A stretch of DNA of 51,836 nt. Origin: an uncultured Lamprocystis sp. (GTDB lineage Bacteria > Pseudomonadota > Gammaproteobacteria > Chromatiales > Chromatiaceae). This document shows, in pieces, positions 26,528 through 35,445 of the stretch; within the stretch, counting starts at the first letter, position 1; the number at the start of each line of letters is the position of its first letter. A model generated the notes under the pieces. It was not told the DNA's origin. It saw only the letters and a list, made by a program, of their open reading frames with translations, and did not search any database. The DNA is taken from positions 1-51,836 of the forward strand of contig NZ_CAIZIZ010000122.1 in assembly GCF_903933125.1 (NCBI RefSeq), read 5' to 3'. The position numbers and the translations under genes are program-made.

Positions 26528-27763
26528 TCAGGCGGTGACTTGGTAGACGGAAGACAGGCAGGCGTCGCGGCCGCCGGCGGTCGGCACCGAGTCGCCCACC
26601 ACGCCGGCCAACAGGCGGCCCTGGATGTCCAGCAGGGCGTGGTCGCCGGTGCCGGAGAGCAGGACCTGGAATCGGGTCGCGGGCACCCAAGCCCCCGCCA
26701 CCGCGATGACGATGCCGGTCGGGGTGACCGCGCGGCTGGCGACCGTCGGCTCCTTCCAGCCGGGGCCGGCGGGGTCCCAGTACAGCACCCGGACGGACGG
26801 GGCGGTCAGGGTTGCCGCGTCCACCGCGGCGCTGGTGGTCACGGTGATGATCATCTCGCCCGTCTCCTCCAGCGCGGCGGAGACGCCGACCGCCTGGAAG
26901 GCGGTGGCGCCGGGCGCACCGTCCAGGCGCACCCCGAGCGCCAGGTCGGCGACCGCCTGGAGCGAGGGCAGGATGGCGCGGACCCCGTTGTCGATCACGC
27001 CGGCCAATTCGACCCGCTCGACCGGCTCACCCACCGGCCGCAGATCCAGCGCCGCGAGCAAGAGCGGGGCCTCATCCGCCCCGCCCCAGCAGCGGGCGAG
27101 GTCCAGGCTGGGGTTCAGGATCAATTCGAGCAGCCGTTCACGCACCCCAGGCGGAGCGCTGAGTGCGGTGATATCGCGCTGGGTGGCGGCGGGATCCGGC
27201 GGCGCCTCGGCCTGAAGACAGACCCGGTAGCCGTCGAGGATGCGCGAGTGGACCAGCGCGGCATCGCTGTCAGAGCAGGGGGGGGTCACGGCCGGCACCG
27301 GGGCGCTCAGACAGGCGCGGTAGCTCAGCACCACATAGACCCGGCGGCGCGGATCCGGGTCCTCTTCCTCACCGTCAGCCTCGCCCGGCGCTGCCGGCGG
27401 CGCCGCGAGGTCACCCCAGAAGGGGGTGGCGGCGAGTCCGGTCAAGTCCAGGCAGACCCGCTGCGGGACATAGATCTCCCGCCCCAGGGCATCAATGGCG
27501 AGCCCAGGGTCGCAGATCAGGCGCAGCCCCGCCGGCTCGGTACTGACCTGCTCACGCACCCGCAGCCCCCAAGCGGTGCCGGCCCCATGCAGCAGGGCGT
27601 TGTGCAGCCGGCTGCGCAGCAGGAAATAGCGTTGCTCGGTCTCGAAATCCTCGGCCCCGAGCAACTGGCCGTAGTGGTAACGCAGCCGGGTGAAGGGGTC
27701 GCCCGGAGTGGCGGGGTCCTGGTCATCCAGCGGGGCGAAGGTCTCGGCGGTCATTGTGCTCAT
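26528..27763 (-). CDS. eCIS protein with tail-fibre-type head motif
   Basis: A 411-residue protein starting at ATG 27763, which overlaps the preceding stop as ATGA; longer in-frame starts would run through the upstream gene. Residues about 24-65 carry FTRLRYHYGQLLGAEDFETE ... RSRLHNALLHGAGTAWGLRV, the motif shared with the 953-residue neighbour. The C-terminal 120 residues look like an Ig-like beta domain (VDAATLTAPSVRVLYWD...VTPTGIVIAVAGAWVPATRF). I infer an adaptor or fibre component bound to the baseplate. No enzyme motif was seen. Confidence 0.65.
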   Translation of the reverse strand: MSTMTAETFAPLDDQDPATPGDPFTRLRYHYGQLLGAEDFETEQRYFLLRSRLHNALLHGAGTAWGLRVREQVSTEPAGLRLICDPGLAIDALGREIYVPQRVCLDLTGLAATPFWGDLAAPPAAPGEADGEEEDPDPRRRVYVVLSYRACLSAPVPAVTPPCSDSDAALVHSRILDGYRVCLQAEAPPDPAATQRDITALSAPPGVRERLLELILNPSLDLARCWGGADEAPLLLAALDLRPVGEPVERVELAGVIDNGVRAILPSLQAVADLALGVRLDGAPGATAFQAVGVSAALEETGEMIITVTTSAAVDAATLTAPSVRVLYWDPAGPGWKEPTVASRAVTPTGIVIAVAGAWVPATRFQVLLSGTGDHALLDIQGRLLAGVVGDSVPTAGGRDACLSSVYQVTA

Positions 27764-29634
27764 AGCGCCGTCCCCCATGGGGTCATGGGTTTGAAGGAGG
27801 GGTAGCGGTCGTCGTCGCGGCCGCGGTGGAGGGTGGTGAAGCCCGACAACACGGCGTCGCCGAGCACCGCGGGGGCGGGACGCCGCACCGACCCCAGGTG
27901 TGAGATGCCCACCAGACTGGCGCTGCCCACGCGGTAGCCGGCGTCCAGCCAGCACAGGCGGTGGATGGTGTGCGCCGGTTTGTGGGTCTCGATGGCCAGA
28001 TCCAGCACCGCCTCCAGGACCGCATCGCAGGGGCGCGGGACGATGACGGTAAAGCGGTGGGCATGACGCCGATAGAAGCCGATCAGCGGATCGTCCGGGA
28101 GCGGATCAGCGGGCGCCGCGGCTGGACAGGGGTGGTCGTCGCCCGCCCGGCGCAGCAAAAGGGCCGCGTGCCCGACGGCCAAGTCGCGCTCCCAGGACTC
28201 GGCGCCGGTCAGGTCGAAGGCCCCTTCGCGCCCGCCGATCTCCAATCCGGGACCCAGGGCGGAGTCGCCGACAAAGGCCGCCGTGGGCCGCCGCAGCCGG
28301 AACCCCTCGACGATCTGCACCGCCGATTCGGCGAGGATCGAGAGCAGTCGGGTCAGGCCCGGCAAGGTCCCGCGCGCCCGATAGAGTGGCGCGATCTCGA
28401 TCAGGAGTTGGCGCCGCACCCCCTCGCGCACGCGGTCGTCGAAGACCAGGGCGAGAAAGGAGGCGAGCCACTCCAGCGCCTCGCGCGGGGCCAGGCGGGG
28501 GTCGAACAGCCGCTGGAGCACGTCGATCCGCCCATCGAGTTCCGTGGTCCAGCCCTCGAACAGCGCCAGCGCCCGCTCCGTGGCCGCCCCGCCCTGCTCC
28601 TCGGCCCGCCAATAGGCGGGCAGATAGTCCAGCAGCGAAGGGCGCGGGAAACTGGCGCGCAGGGCAAAAAGCGCGGGGCCGCGCCGGCGGGTGCCGGCGA
28701 GCCGCAGACGCAGCCACAGGTAGCGCCCGGGCGGGGCAACGATCAGCCATTCATGGGTCTGCAGCGCCGCGGGTACCGCCGGCTGGACCCCGCGATGCGG
28801 GGCCAGCGGGTCCTCGGCGGGGCGCTCCAAGTCCAGCCCAGGGAGCGGCAGGTCGGCGCGGCCCGGGCGGGCATCAGCGAAGCCGAGCGGCACCCAACCC
28901 TCGGCCTCCTGCGTCGTCAGCGAGCCCAAGGGCAGCCAGGGGTCGTTCAGGTCGGGCATGACGAGGGCGCTGCCGCCGCTCGGGATCAGGTCGGCCGGCA
29001 GCCGCCGCCCGCGCCGCACGGCGAACGGCGGCAGATCATCGCCGGTCTTGGCCTCCACCGTCACGGCACAGTCCGCGGGCAGGCAAAGATCCAGGAACAG
29101 GCGATGCCAGACACAGGCGAAAACGCCCGAGTCCAGGGCGAAGGTCTCCACCACGCCCTCACCGCGCAGGGACTGCTCACGGGGATAAAGGACCCGGGCA
29201 CCGGCGGCGGTGGTGGCATAGACCTGACCCGCCTCCAGCCAGAGGGCGCGCCCGTCGAAACCGCGCACCGCGAATCCCCGCTCCGCCTCCGGCCCCGTGG
29301 ACTTGAGCAACATCTCACGGAAGAAGAAGGGCCGAGGGTCGCCCGGCCGATGCGCGGGTTCACCCACCAACAGCGTATCGGCGCCGGTCAGGATCAGATG
29401 CAGCGGGTCCCTCACCATGGGCAGACCCCAGAGGGTGACCCCATCCGCGCCGATCACCAGCAGCCGGTGCGCACCGGCCGCCCCGCGCAGCAGCGCGACC
29501 GCGCGCGGGAAGCGCGGGTCCGCGGCGAGCGCGACTAGGGCCTCGCCGGCCGCCGGGTGCGGCACCTGATAACCCCGCCATTCGCCGCCCCAGGGTTGCA
29601 CCAGGAGCCGGGACGTCGCGGCCTCCGTCACCAC
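27760..29634 (-). CDS. Tail protein I-like baseplate protein, 3' frame of a split gene
   Basis: At least 624 residues. From about residue 335 (LLDYLPAYWRAEEQGG...FEGWTTELDGRIDVLQRLFDP...EALEWLASFLALVFDD) it matches the P2 gpI/TIGR02242-type phage tail family, the baseplate wedge Afp12-like component. No good start codon lies at the true amino end: the frame is continuous with a upstream frame across a +1 shift near 29674-29676. I therefore read it as the main part of a protein of about 800 residues. The GTG at 29634 is only the first usable codon in this frame. Confidence 0.7.
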   Translation of the reverse strand: MVTEAATSRLLVQPWGGEWRGYQVPHPAAGEALVALAADPRFPRAVALLRGAAGAHRLLVIGADGVTLWGLPMVRDPLHLILTGADTLLVGEPAHRPGDPRPFFFREMLLKSTGPEAERGFAVRGFDGRALWLEAGQVYATTAAGARVLYPREQSLRGEGVVETFALDSGVFACVWHRLFLDLCLPADCAVTVEAKTGDDLPPFAVRRGRRLPADLIPSGGSALVMPDLNDPWLPLGSLTTQEAEGWVPLGFADARPGRADLPLPGLDLERPAEDPLAPHRGVQPAVPAALQTHEWLIVAPPGRYLWLRLRLAGTRRRGPALFALRASFPRPSLLDYLPAYWRAEEQGGAATERALALFEGWTTELDGRIDVLQRLFDPRLAPREALEWLASFLALVFDDRVREGVRRQLLIEIAPLYRARGTLPGLTRLLSILAESAVQIVEGFRLRRPTAAFVGDSALGPGLEIGGREGAFDLTGAESWERDLAVGHAALLLRRAGDDHPCPAAAPADPLPDDPLIGFYRRHAHRFTVIVPRPCDAVLEAVLDLAIETHKPAHTIHRLCWLDAGYRVGSASLVGISHLGSVRRPAPAVLGDAVLSGFTTLHRGRDDDRYPSFKPMTPWGTAL

Positions 29635-30178
29635 CAGGCCGAGGGCGGTACAGCCGAGCAGCAGCGGATCCGAACCCGGCGGGCAGCGCCAGCGACGCCT
29701 CCACCCGCAGATCCGGCGCCAGCAGCCGCACCGTCCGGCCCGGGTGATCCAAGAGCCAGAGCCGGCCCCAGGGGTCCTGGCCGATCGCGGCGGGGGCCGC
29801 CGGAACCGGGGGCGGCGCCAGGGGCGCGAAATCCAGACCAGCGGGCGCCGACGGGTCGGTTGCCGCCGCCGGCGTCGGCAGTTCCATCCAACCCTGGGGT
29901 GTCAGCAGCGCGAGCGGCCGACCGCCGCCGCCGGCCAGCACCCGACTCGCGGCGCAACGGTCGGGGGCACAGGCGATCACCACCGCTGATCCCATGACCG
30001 CCCGCCAGGCGGCCAGGTCGGCCGGGCTCAGAACCGCGTCGCCGCCGCCCGCGCCGTCGGCGCCGGCCAGCACCACGGCCCCGGACGCGCCGGGCTGCCC
30101 CTCGAGGCGGGTCCCGTCGTGGTCGCAATGCCCCCACATGGGGCGGCCGGTGAGCTGGGCGAAAGCCGGAGTGGGCAT
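29360..30178 (-). CDS. 5' frame of the split tail protein I-like gene
   Basis: Starts at ATG 30178, overlapping the baseplate J stop as TGATG. Residues 1-170 are plausible protein (PMWGHCDHDGTRL, DPWGRLWLLDHPGRTVRLL, beta-propeller-like). After about 29675 the frame turns into Arg/Gly/Pro-rich nonsense while the sensible sequence continues one base over as GSDPLLLGCTALGLVV. The natural product is probably a fusion with the next frame. A one-base insertion in the CCC run at 29674-29676 would explain it. Sequencing error, true mutation and programmed frameshift cannot be told apart here. Confidence 0.55.
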   Translation of the reverse strand: MPTPAFAQLTGRPMWGHCDHDGTRLEGQPGASGAVVLAGADGAGGGDAVLSPADLAAWRAVMGSAVVIACAPDRCAASRVLAGGGGRPLALLTPQGWMELPTPAAATDPSAPAGLDFAPLAPPPVPAAPAAIGQDPWGRLWLLDHPGRTVRLLAPDLRVEASLALPAGFGSAAARLYRPRPGGDGGRDVPAPGATLGRRMAGLSGAAPGGRRGPSRARRGPALPARGRAAARGGRCAPAAGDRRGWGHPLGSAHGEGPAASDPDRRRYAVGG

Positions 30179-32472
30179 CAGCATTCCTCCTTGCCGACCG
30201 GGACCGGCATGGCGTCCACCGGCAGCGGCGCGGGCTCAGTGTCCAGCGGCGGCAGGGGTTCGGCCACCGCGTCCGCCCCGATCGCCACCCGCACCTCCAG
30301 CAGGACCGGCAGTTGCCAGGGGAGCAGCGGGACGGTCTGGGTCACCGGGGCCGGGGTGCCGTTGCGGCTGATGGACTGGCCGACGATCAGGACCTCATTG
30401 ACCAGCCGCACCCCCTGAACCCGCAGCACCGCCGCTTCACAGTCACGGTCGCGCACGGCGCGGCCGAAGGGCCAGCCGGAACCGTCCGGTCCATAGGGCG
30501 GCAATGGGGCAAGATGCTGGCGCAGGGCCAGTTCCACATGGCGCCGCAGGGTCTCCTCCCCGGTTCCGGCGTCCGGCTCCACGGCCACCGAACAGGACAG
30601 CCGCACATACTGGGGCGGGGTCACATAGAGTTCGGTGGTCACCAGGCGCCGCGGCTCCAGGTGGGCGCAGACCCGCCGCAACTGCTCCCGGTCCGGCGTG
30701 GGTTGGTCGGGGTGCAGGGGGTCATAGGTCGGCAGCACGATCAGGGTGACAGTGCCGGGGACGCCGTCGACCCGCTCGTGCGGCTTGTGGCGGGGCAGGC
30801 AGTGGGCACGGCCGACCGCGGTGCCGGGGGTCTCCAGGGCCAGGGTCACGAAGTCTTCCGCGGCCACCGCCCGGTCGTTGGTGCGCAACACCGTGGGGAT
30901 GCGGGCGGCGGCGGCATCCTGAGTTTCGGCGTCGGCGCCGCCCTCCGCGGGCAGCGGGTTGGTGGCCTTCAGCGCCAGGGCGCCGGGCGGCGAGCCGGCA
31001 CGCACCCGGTTGATCCGCGCGGCCCCCAGATTGCCCTGGACCCCGCCGCCATAGCGATACGACTGGCAGCGGATGGCCTCGCCCGGCAGCGGGATGCGCC
31101 CATGGATGCCGTCGCCGAAGGTGACGGTCCCGTCGCCCGGATCCAGGGTATAGAAGGGGTCGTCGGGTCCGGCCAGCGCCAGGTCGTCCACCCGGGTCCA
31201 GTTCTCCCAACCCAGCACGCCGCGGACCTGGATGCGCTCGGCGTCCAGGATCGCCGGGGTGCGCGAGAGCCGACCGGTCTGCCCGGTCCGACCGTTCCCA
31301 TAGCCCAGGATCTCCGGGGGCGCGGTCACCGCCTGCTCCACCCGCACCATGTTGGCATCGATGAAGCGCAGCCGGATCGGCGGGTGAGCGGAGTCCGCCC
31401 GGCCCAGACGAATCCATGCCAGCACACGGGCGGCGAGCTGGTCGTCGTCCAGCCGCGGCGGCAACTCGCCGACCCCGAGCAGGTCCGGGTCGGGCGGGGC
31501 GAAGGCGTCCGCGGTCCAGTTGCCGAAGGGGGGAGTGCCGTCCGGGGCCTTATCCGGCAGCCGCAGACGCAGGGTGCCGGACCGGGTGAGCCCGTCGGTG
31601 CTGTCCGCCACCACCGTCAGGCGCTGGTAGAGCACCCGATCCACCCGTCGCGCCGCGCCGGAAAAGCGCCCGGTGGAGACCTCGAAACGGACCGGCCACC
31701 GGGGCGGGTCGGCGCCCGGGTCCGGGCAGCGCGCGTGGTCGGCGGCACCGCAGAGGGTGTCGTCGGTGCGCACGCCCAGATTCAGGACCTGGCCGGCCAG
31801 CGCACCGCGAATCTGTTGCAGGGCGGCGGCGTCGTTCCCGAGTTGCTTGAACACCGGTGCCGGGGCGAGCAGCGCCAGCCAGATCCGACCGTCCCGGCTG
31901 GACGCGGTGGAAACCCCCGCGGGCAGCACCCCGCCCGCGGGGGCGGGCAGCGGCACCGGCTGGTACTTGGCCAGCAGCGGGGCGCTGCCCAGGTGGTCCT
32001 CAAGCAAGGTGTTCAGGTTGTCTTCCCCGCCCGCCAGCACAGCGCCGTCGTAGCCCTGTTTGATCCAGGCGGTCAATTCCACCGGCAGCGCGGTGACCTC
32101 CTCCAGTGCCTGGAAACGGACCTCCCCGGCGGACAACTCCAGCCGCGGGGTCCCGCCCGCGAGGAACTCCGGCGTCACCGGCTGGAACGCCTTGGGCGGC
32201 AGCTCGAGGCGCACCTGCGCCTGGGCGATCCGCGCGGGGTTGGGGAGGATGGCCAGCAGCCGCAGAAACTCCAGCCGCGACGCCTCCGGCACCCGATTGA
32301 GCCGATACAGCAGATTGTCGCCCAGGGCGGCAAAGAGCTCGATCAGGGCGATCCCTGGATCCGAGGCATTATGGTCGGTCCACTCCGGGGCATGAATGGG
32401 GATGCGGCGCTTGAGCTCGGCGCTCAGGTCCGCGAAGCTGCGATCGTCCAGGCGCGGCGGAATGATGGCCAT
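30178..32472 (-). CDS. Baseplate J-like assembly protein (Afp11-like)
   Basis: A 764-residue protein of the putative baseplate assembly (gpJ/TIGR02243) family. It opens with IPPRLDDRSFADLSAELKRR ... TDHNASDPGIALIELFAALGDNLLYRLNRVPE, the standard N-terminal signature, and later has FGDGIHGRIPLPGEAI and TNDRAVAAEDF typical of baseplate J. It forms the wedge that links hub and sheath. It overlaps gp25 upstream and tail protein I downstream by TGATG, in the order gp25-gpJ-gpI also seen in P2-like tails and Afp. Confidence 0.93.
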   Translation of the reverse strand: MAIIPPRLDDRSFADLSAELKRRIPIHAPEWTDHNASDPGIALIELFAALGDNLLYRLNRVPEASRLEFLRLLAILPNPARIAQAQVRLELPPKAFQPVTPEFLAGGTPRLELSAGEVRFQALEEVTALPVELTAWIKQGYDGAVLAGGEDNLNTLLEDHLGSAPLLAKYQPVPLPAPAGGVLPAGVSTASSRDGRIWLALLAPAPVFKQLGNDAAALQQIRGALAGQVLNLGVRTDDTLCGAADHARCPDPGADPPRWPVRFEVSTGRFSGAARRVDRVLYQRLTVVADSTDGLTRSGTLRLRLPDKAPDGTPPFGNWTADAFAPPDPDLLGVGELPPRLDDDQLAARVLAWIRLGRADSAHPPIRLRFIDANMVRVEQAVTAPPEILGYGNGRTGQTGRLSRTPAILDAERIQVRGVLGWENWTRVDDLALAGPDDPFYTLDPGDGTVTFGDGIHGRIPLPGEAIRCQSYRYGGGVQGNLGAARINRVRAGSPPGALALKATNPLPAEGGADAETQDAAAARIPTVLRTNDRAVAAEDFVTLALETPGTAVGRAHCLPRHKPHERVDGVPGTVTLIVLPTYDPLHPDQPTPDREQLRRVCAHLEPRRLVTTELYVTPPQYVRLSCSVAVEPDAGTGEETLRRHVELALRQHLAPLPPYGPDGSGWPFGRAVRDRDCEAAVLRVQGVRLVNEVLIVGQSISRNGTPAPVTQTVPLLPWQLPVLLEVRVAIGADAVAEPLPPLDTEPAPLPVDAMPVPVGKEEC

Positions 32473-32861
32473 CAGGCACCCCCGCTGAGATAGAAAGGAA
32501 AGACCAGATTGCGCGCCCCGGGCTCACCCAGGACCTCATAGCGAATGGCGATGCGCAGCACCGTGGGTTCGCGCTCGTCGGTGGCAACCCCGACCGACTC
32601 CAGCCGGATGCGCGGCTCGTCGCGCGCCAAAGCCTCGGTGACGGTGAGCCGGATGCGGGTGCGCAGCTCCAGCCCGTTGGGCGCGAACAGGAACCGGCGC
32701 AGTCCGGCCCCGTAATTCGGCCGGGCGATGCGCTCCCCGGGCTCGGTGAGCAGGATGGCGCGGATGGACTGCTCCACCGCGGCGACTCCCGCGACCCAAC
32801 CGAAGCCGGCCGCGGTCACCAAGGGAAAACGCAACCCTTGTCCCAATTTGGACTCGCTCAT
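32472..32861 (-). CDS. gp25-like baseplate wedge protein (Afp9-like)
   Basis: A 129-residue GPW/gp25 family protein. The diagnostic stretch is AVEQSIRAILLTEPGERIARPNYGAGLRRFLFAP. In T4, P2, T6SS and eCIS baseplates this protein nucleates sheath polymerisation. The length is normal. A strong GGGGGGAG ribosome site lies inside the preceding micro-ORF, and the ATG overlaps that ORF's stop as ATGA. The end overlaps the baseplate J start. Confidence 0.95.
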   Translation of the reverse strand: MSESKLGQGLRFPLVTAAGFGWVAGVAAVEQSIRAILLTEPGERIARPNYGAGLRRFLFAPNGLELRTRIRLTVTEALARDEPRIRLESVGVATDEREPTVLRIAIRYEVLGEPGARNLVFPFYLSGGA

Positions 32862-32917
32862 GCGCTCCCCCCGGCGAACGGCTCCCTGGCGAACGGTGTC
32901 GGGCTGCTCATGGTCAT
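32858..32917 (-). CDS. 19-codon micro-ORF coupling two eCIS genes
   Basis: ATG 32917 to TGA 32858 encodes MTMSSPTPFAREPFAGGSA. The start overlaps the stop of the 843-residue gene (ATGA) and its stop overlaps the gp25 start (ATGA). The double overlap suggests it is translated, as a coupling relay or a small peptide. It occupies the place where a PAAR tip gene is found near gp25 in many eCIS loci, so it could be a remnant. No homology is recognised. Confidence 0.4.
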   Translation of the reverse strand: MTMSSPTPFAREPFAGGSA

Positions 32918-35445
32918 GACCCCTTCTTTGGGAACGGTATGCAGAATTTCAGCAGCAGCATCCAGGTGAATCCCGGAATCAGGATCAGGATGCTGAAGAT
33001 CAGACTGAACAAGACCATCGCGCAAATGGTGAGCACCGGAATGCCGAAACTGCAGATAAAACCGATGCCCCAATCGCGCTGGGTGTCGGCCATCTCTTCC
33101 CCGGCGACGATCCCGGAACGGTCGGGGGCGGTAACCGCCGCAAAGGGCCGCGCCCGCGCCTTGGCCAGGCGCGGCAGATCGCGCAGGAGCTTGGGGATGT
33201 CCGGCAGCTTGAGGACCGCCGGGCGCCCGCCCAGCAAATCGGTCGGGTCGGCGATGGCAAAGGGTTCGCTGCGTCCGGTCCAGATGACCTGCGCCGGCTC
33301 GCAGGGGTGGCGCCCGGCCACCCGCACCCAGCACCAGACGGCATAGAGGTGATCGGCATCGAAGCGCAGCCGCGGCGCCGACTCGCGGGCGCGCGCCTCG
33401 GGCAGCGCCAGTGACTCGGGGGCGAGGACGAAACGGTTCGCGGCCTGGTCCGCAAACTGCGCGAGCGTGGCCGCGACGGACGGAAAGCCGGGAAGGATCA
33501 ACAGACCCTGCGCCGGCTGCTCGAACAGACTGGCCCCGGCGGCGCGCAGCGGCAACAGACCCCCGGCGATTCTAAAAACGCCGGTGATCTCACCGGCCAG
33601 CGTGGCGGCCCGGGCGCGCAACTCGGCCCCGACCACCCCGCCCGCGGCACCGAGCCCCGCGTCCAGCCCGGCATAGAGATCCGCCAGTGCGACCCCGGCC
33701 CGGTGGACGCCGAGGAGGCGGCCCGCGTTGGGAAGCGCGTGGTAGGAGATCGGCGCCCAGGGCGGCGCGGTTCTGGGGTCGGCACGCCCGGCCTCCAGGG
33801 CCAACACGGATTCGATTTCTTCCCCAAGGGCCGCCGCCGTAGCGATTGGGTTGCCATCCATATCCACAGCGCGCAGCCGCCCCCCGGCGTCCCCCAAGCC
33901 CACGCGCGGGCTCAGATAGGCGGCCAGGGCCAGGCGGTGACCGCGCAGACGCAGGACCGCAAGCAGCAGCAGGGCCGACAGATCCGCCGCGCCGAGCACA
34001 CTGGAGTTGCCCTGGGTCGGTGCAGGGATGACGCCGGTATTCAGCCAGTGGTCGACCACCTGATGCAGCCGTTCGCGCACCAGCCGGTCCCAGTCCAGGG
34101 TATGTTGGGTGGTGTTCTGATGCAGCCATTCGGCCGGCTGGGCACCCGACTCCGCGGGAACCTCGTCGCTCATCGCGGAAAAGGCGTCCGGCTGAATCGC
34201 CTGGCTGGATGCCCCGCTGGACTGCCACAGCAACTGCCCGGTCGGTACCTGCCCGGCGATGTCCAGGTGGGCGGTCGCCGCCGCGGAGACCCCGGTCCAC
34301 AGGGCCGCGATGGCGCGGCGCAGCACCCAGTCCACGCCGGTCGCAACGGCGTTGTGGATATCCAGCGGGGCGGAGAACCCCAGGTGACCGGGGTTATTGA
34401 TCAGGATGCGGGCATTGGTGATCTCCCCCGCCGTCGGGCGCGTCGGCAGGAGGGCGTCGACGAACAGGATGCGCAGCTCAGGTGCGGCCCGAGCGCGCAG
34501 GGCGGGCGCCGCGGCAAACAGGTCATTGAGTGTCGTTCGGCTCCGGGCAGCCAGGGTGGCGGCGATGGTGGTCACCGAACTTTGGGAGAGCCGCGCCGTC
34601 ACCGCCTCCTGAGCGCTGCTGAAGACCGGCAGATAGCCGAACAGGGTGCAGTGCTCCGCGGCCTGGCCGGCATCCGGCGGGACCAGGGCCAGGGGTTGGC
34701 TGGTCAGGGCGACGGGCGGCAGCGCCTGCCCGACCGGGATGTCCAGCAATCCGTGCAGCGCCGCCTGGGCGCTCACCCTGAGGTCCGCGAACGGCAGTGC
34801 CGCCGGGTCGACCGGCAGGTGTTCGGCCGACGCGGCGGGCGGGTCCGGCGGGCGCATCTGCCCATCGAGCAGCCCGATCCAGGCGCCGTGCTGGTCATCC
34901 ACCGCGATCCAATCCTGCCAGTGCTCTTCGGTAGGGTGCCGCACCAGGCGGCGGATCACCGCCCCGGACTGCATGACCCGCGGGCGCGCCAGCCGCGGCC
35001 AGCCGGGTGAGCGACACACCACATCGAAGGCGATGAGGTTGAAGCGCTCATGCAGCGGCAGATACAGCTTGCGCAGCCAGGGCGGCGTGCCGCTCGGGAT
35101 CCCGTCCGGATCGATCCCGCCCCCGGACTCGGGTTCGAAGGCAAGCAGTGGACCGCGCGCGATGGAGTTCGGATAGCGTTTGGCGCCGACGGTGTCCAGC
35201 ATGGCATCCGGGGGCTCGGACCAGTCGCGCCAGGGCAGGAGCCTGGGCAGCGTCCGGGTCTGCCCGGCCACCGCCAGGAAGTCGTCCATGAAGCCGTCGG
35301 TCGCGAAGGACAGGATGAGCGGCGGTCGCGCCGCCGGGGCCTGCGTCAGGTCGCGCAGGAAGAAGGGGGCGACGGCGACCAGAACCTCCCGCGCCGCGAG
35401 GCGCAGAGCCGGTACCAGGAGCCGTTTGGATGGCTTGGCGCTCAC
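32914..35445 (-). CDS. eCIS-operon protein with C-terminal membrane hairpin
   Basis: An 843-residue protein with a mainly soluble, Ala/Leu-rich body and a C-terminal hydrophobic hairpin at about 794-838 (FICSFGIPVLTICAMVLFSL ... IFSILILIPGFTWMLLLKF) ending FPKKGS. It has no signal peptide and no recognised family. A basic flank (RLAKARARP) and the KKGS end suggest both ends stay in the cytoplasm. It lies between spike and gp25 genes and overlaps the spike stop by ATGA. I infer a baseplate-associated membrane anchor for the device. A membrane-active cargo is the alternative. Confidence 0.65.
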   Translation of the reverse strand: MSAKPSKRLLVPALRLAAREVLVAVAPFFLRDLTQAPAARPPLILSFATDGFMDDFLAVAGQTRTLPRLLPWRDWSEPPDAMLDTVGAKRYPNSIARGPLLAFEPESGGGIDPDGIPSGTPPWLRKLYLPLHERFNLIAFDVVCRSPGWPRLARPRVMQSGAVIRRLVRHPTEEHWQDWIAVDDQHGAWIGLLDGQMRPPDPPAASAEHLPVDPAALPFADLRVSAQAALHGLLDIPVGQALPPVALTSQPLALVPPDAGQAAEHCTLFGYLPVFSSAQEAVTARLSQSSVTTIAATLAARSRTTLNDLFAAAPALRARAAPELRILFVDALLPTRPTAGEITNARILINNPGHLGFSAPLDIHNAVATGVDWVLRRAIAALWTGVSAAATAHLDIAGQVPTGQLLWQSSGASSQAIQPDAFSAMSDEVPAESGAQPAEWLHQNTTQHTLDWDRLVRERLHQVVDHWLNTGVIPAPTQGNSSVLGAADLSALLLLAVLRLRGHRLALAAYLSPRVGLGDAGGRLRAVDMDGNPIATAAALGEEIESVLALEAGRADPRTAPPWAPISYHALPNAGRLLGVHRAGVALADLYAGLDAGLGAAGGVVGAELRARAATLAGEITGVFRIAGGLLPLRAAGASLFEQPAQGLLILPGFPSVAATLAQFADQAANRFVLAPESLALPEARARESAPRLRFDADHLYAVWCWVRVAGRHPCEPAQVIWTGRSEPFAIADPTDLLGGRPAVLKLPDIPKLLRDLPRLAKARARPFAAVTAPDRSGIVAGEEMADTQRDWGIGFICSFGIPVLTICAMVLFSLIFSILILIPGFTWMLLLKFCIPFPKKGS

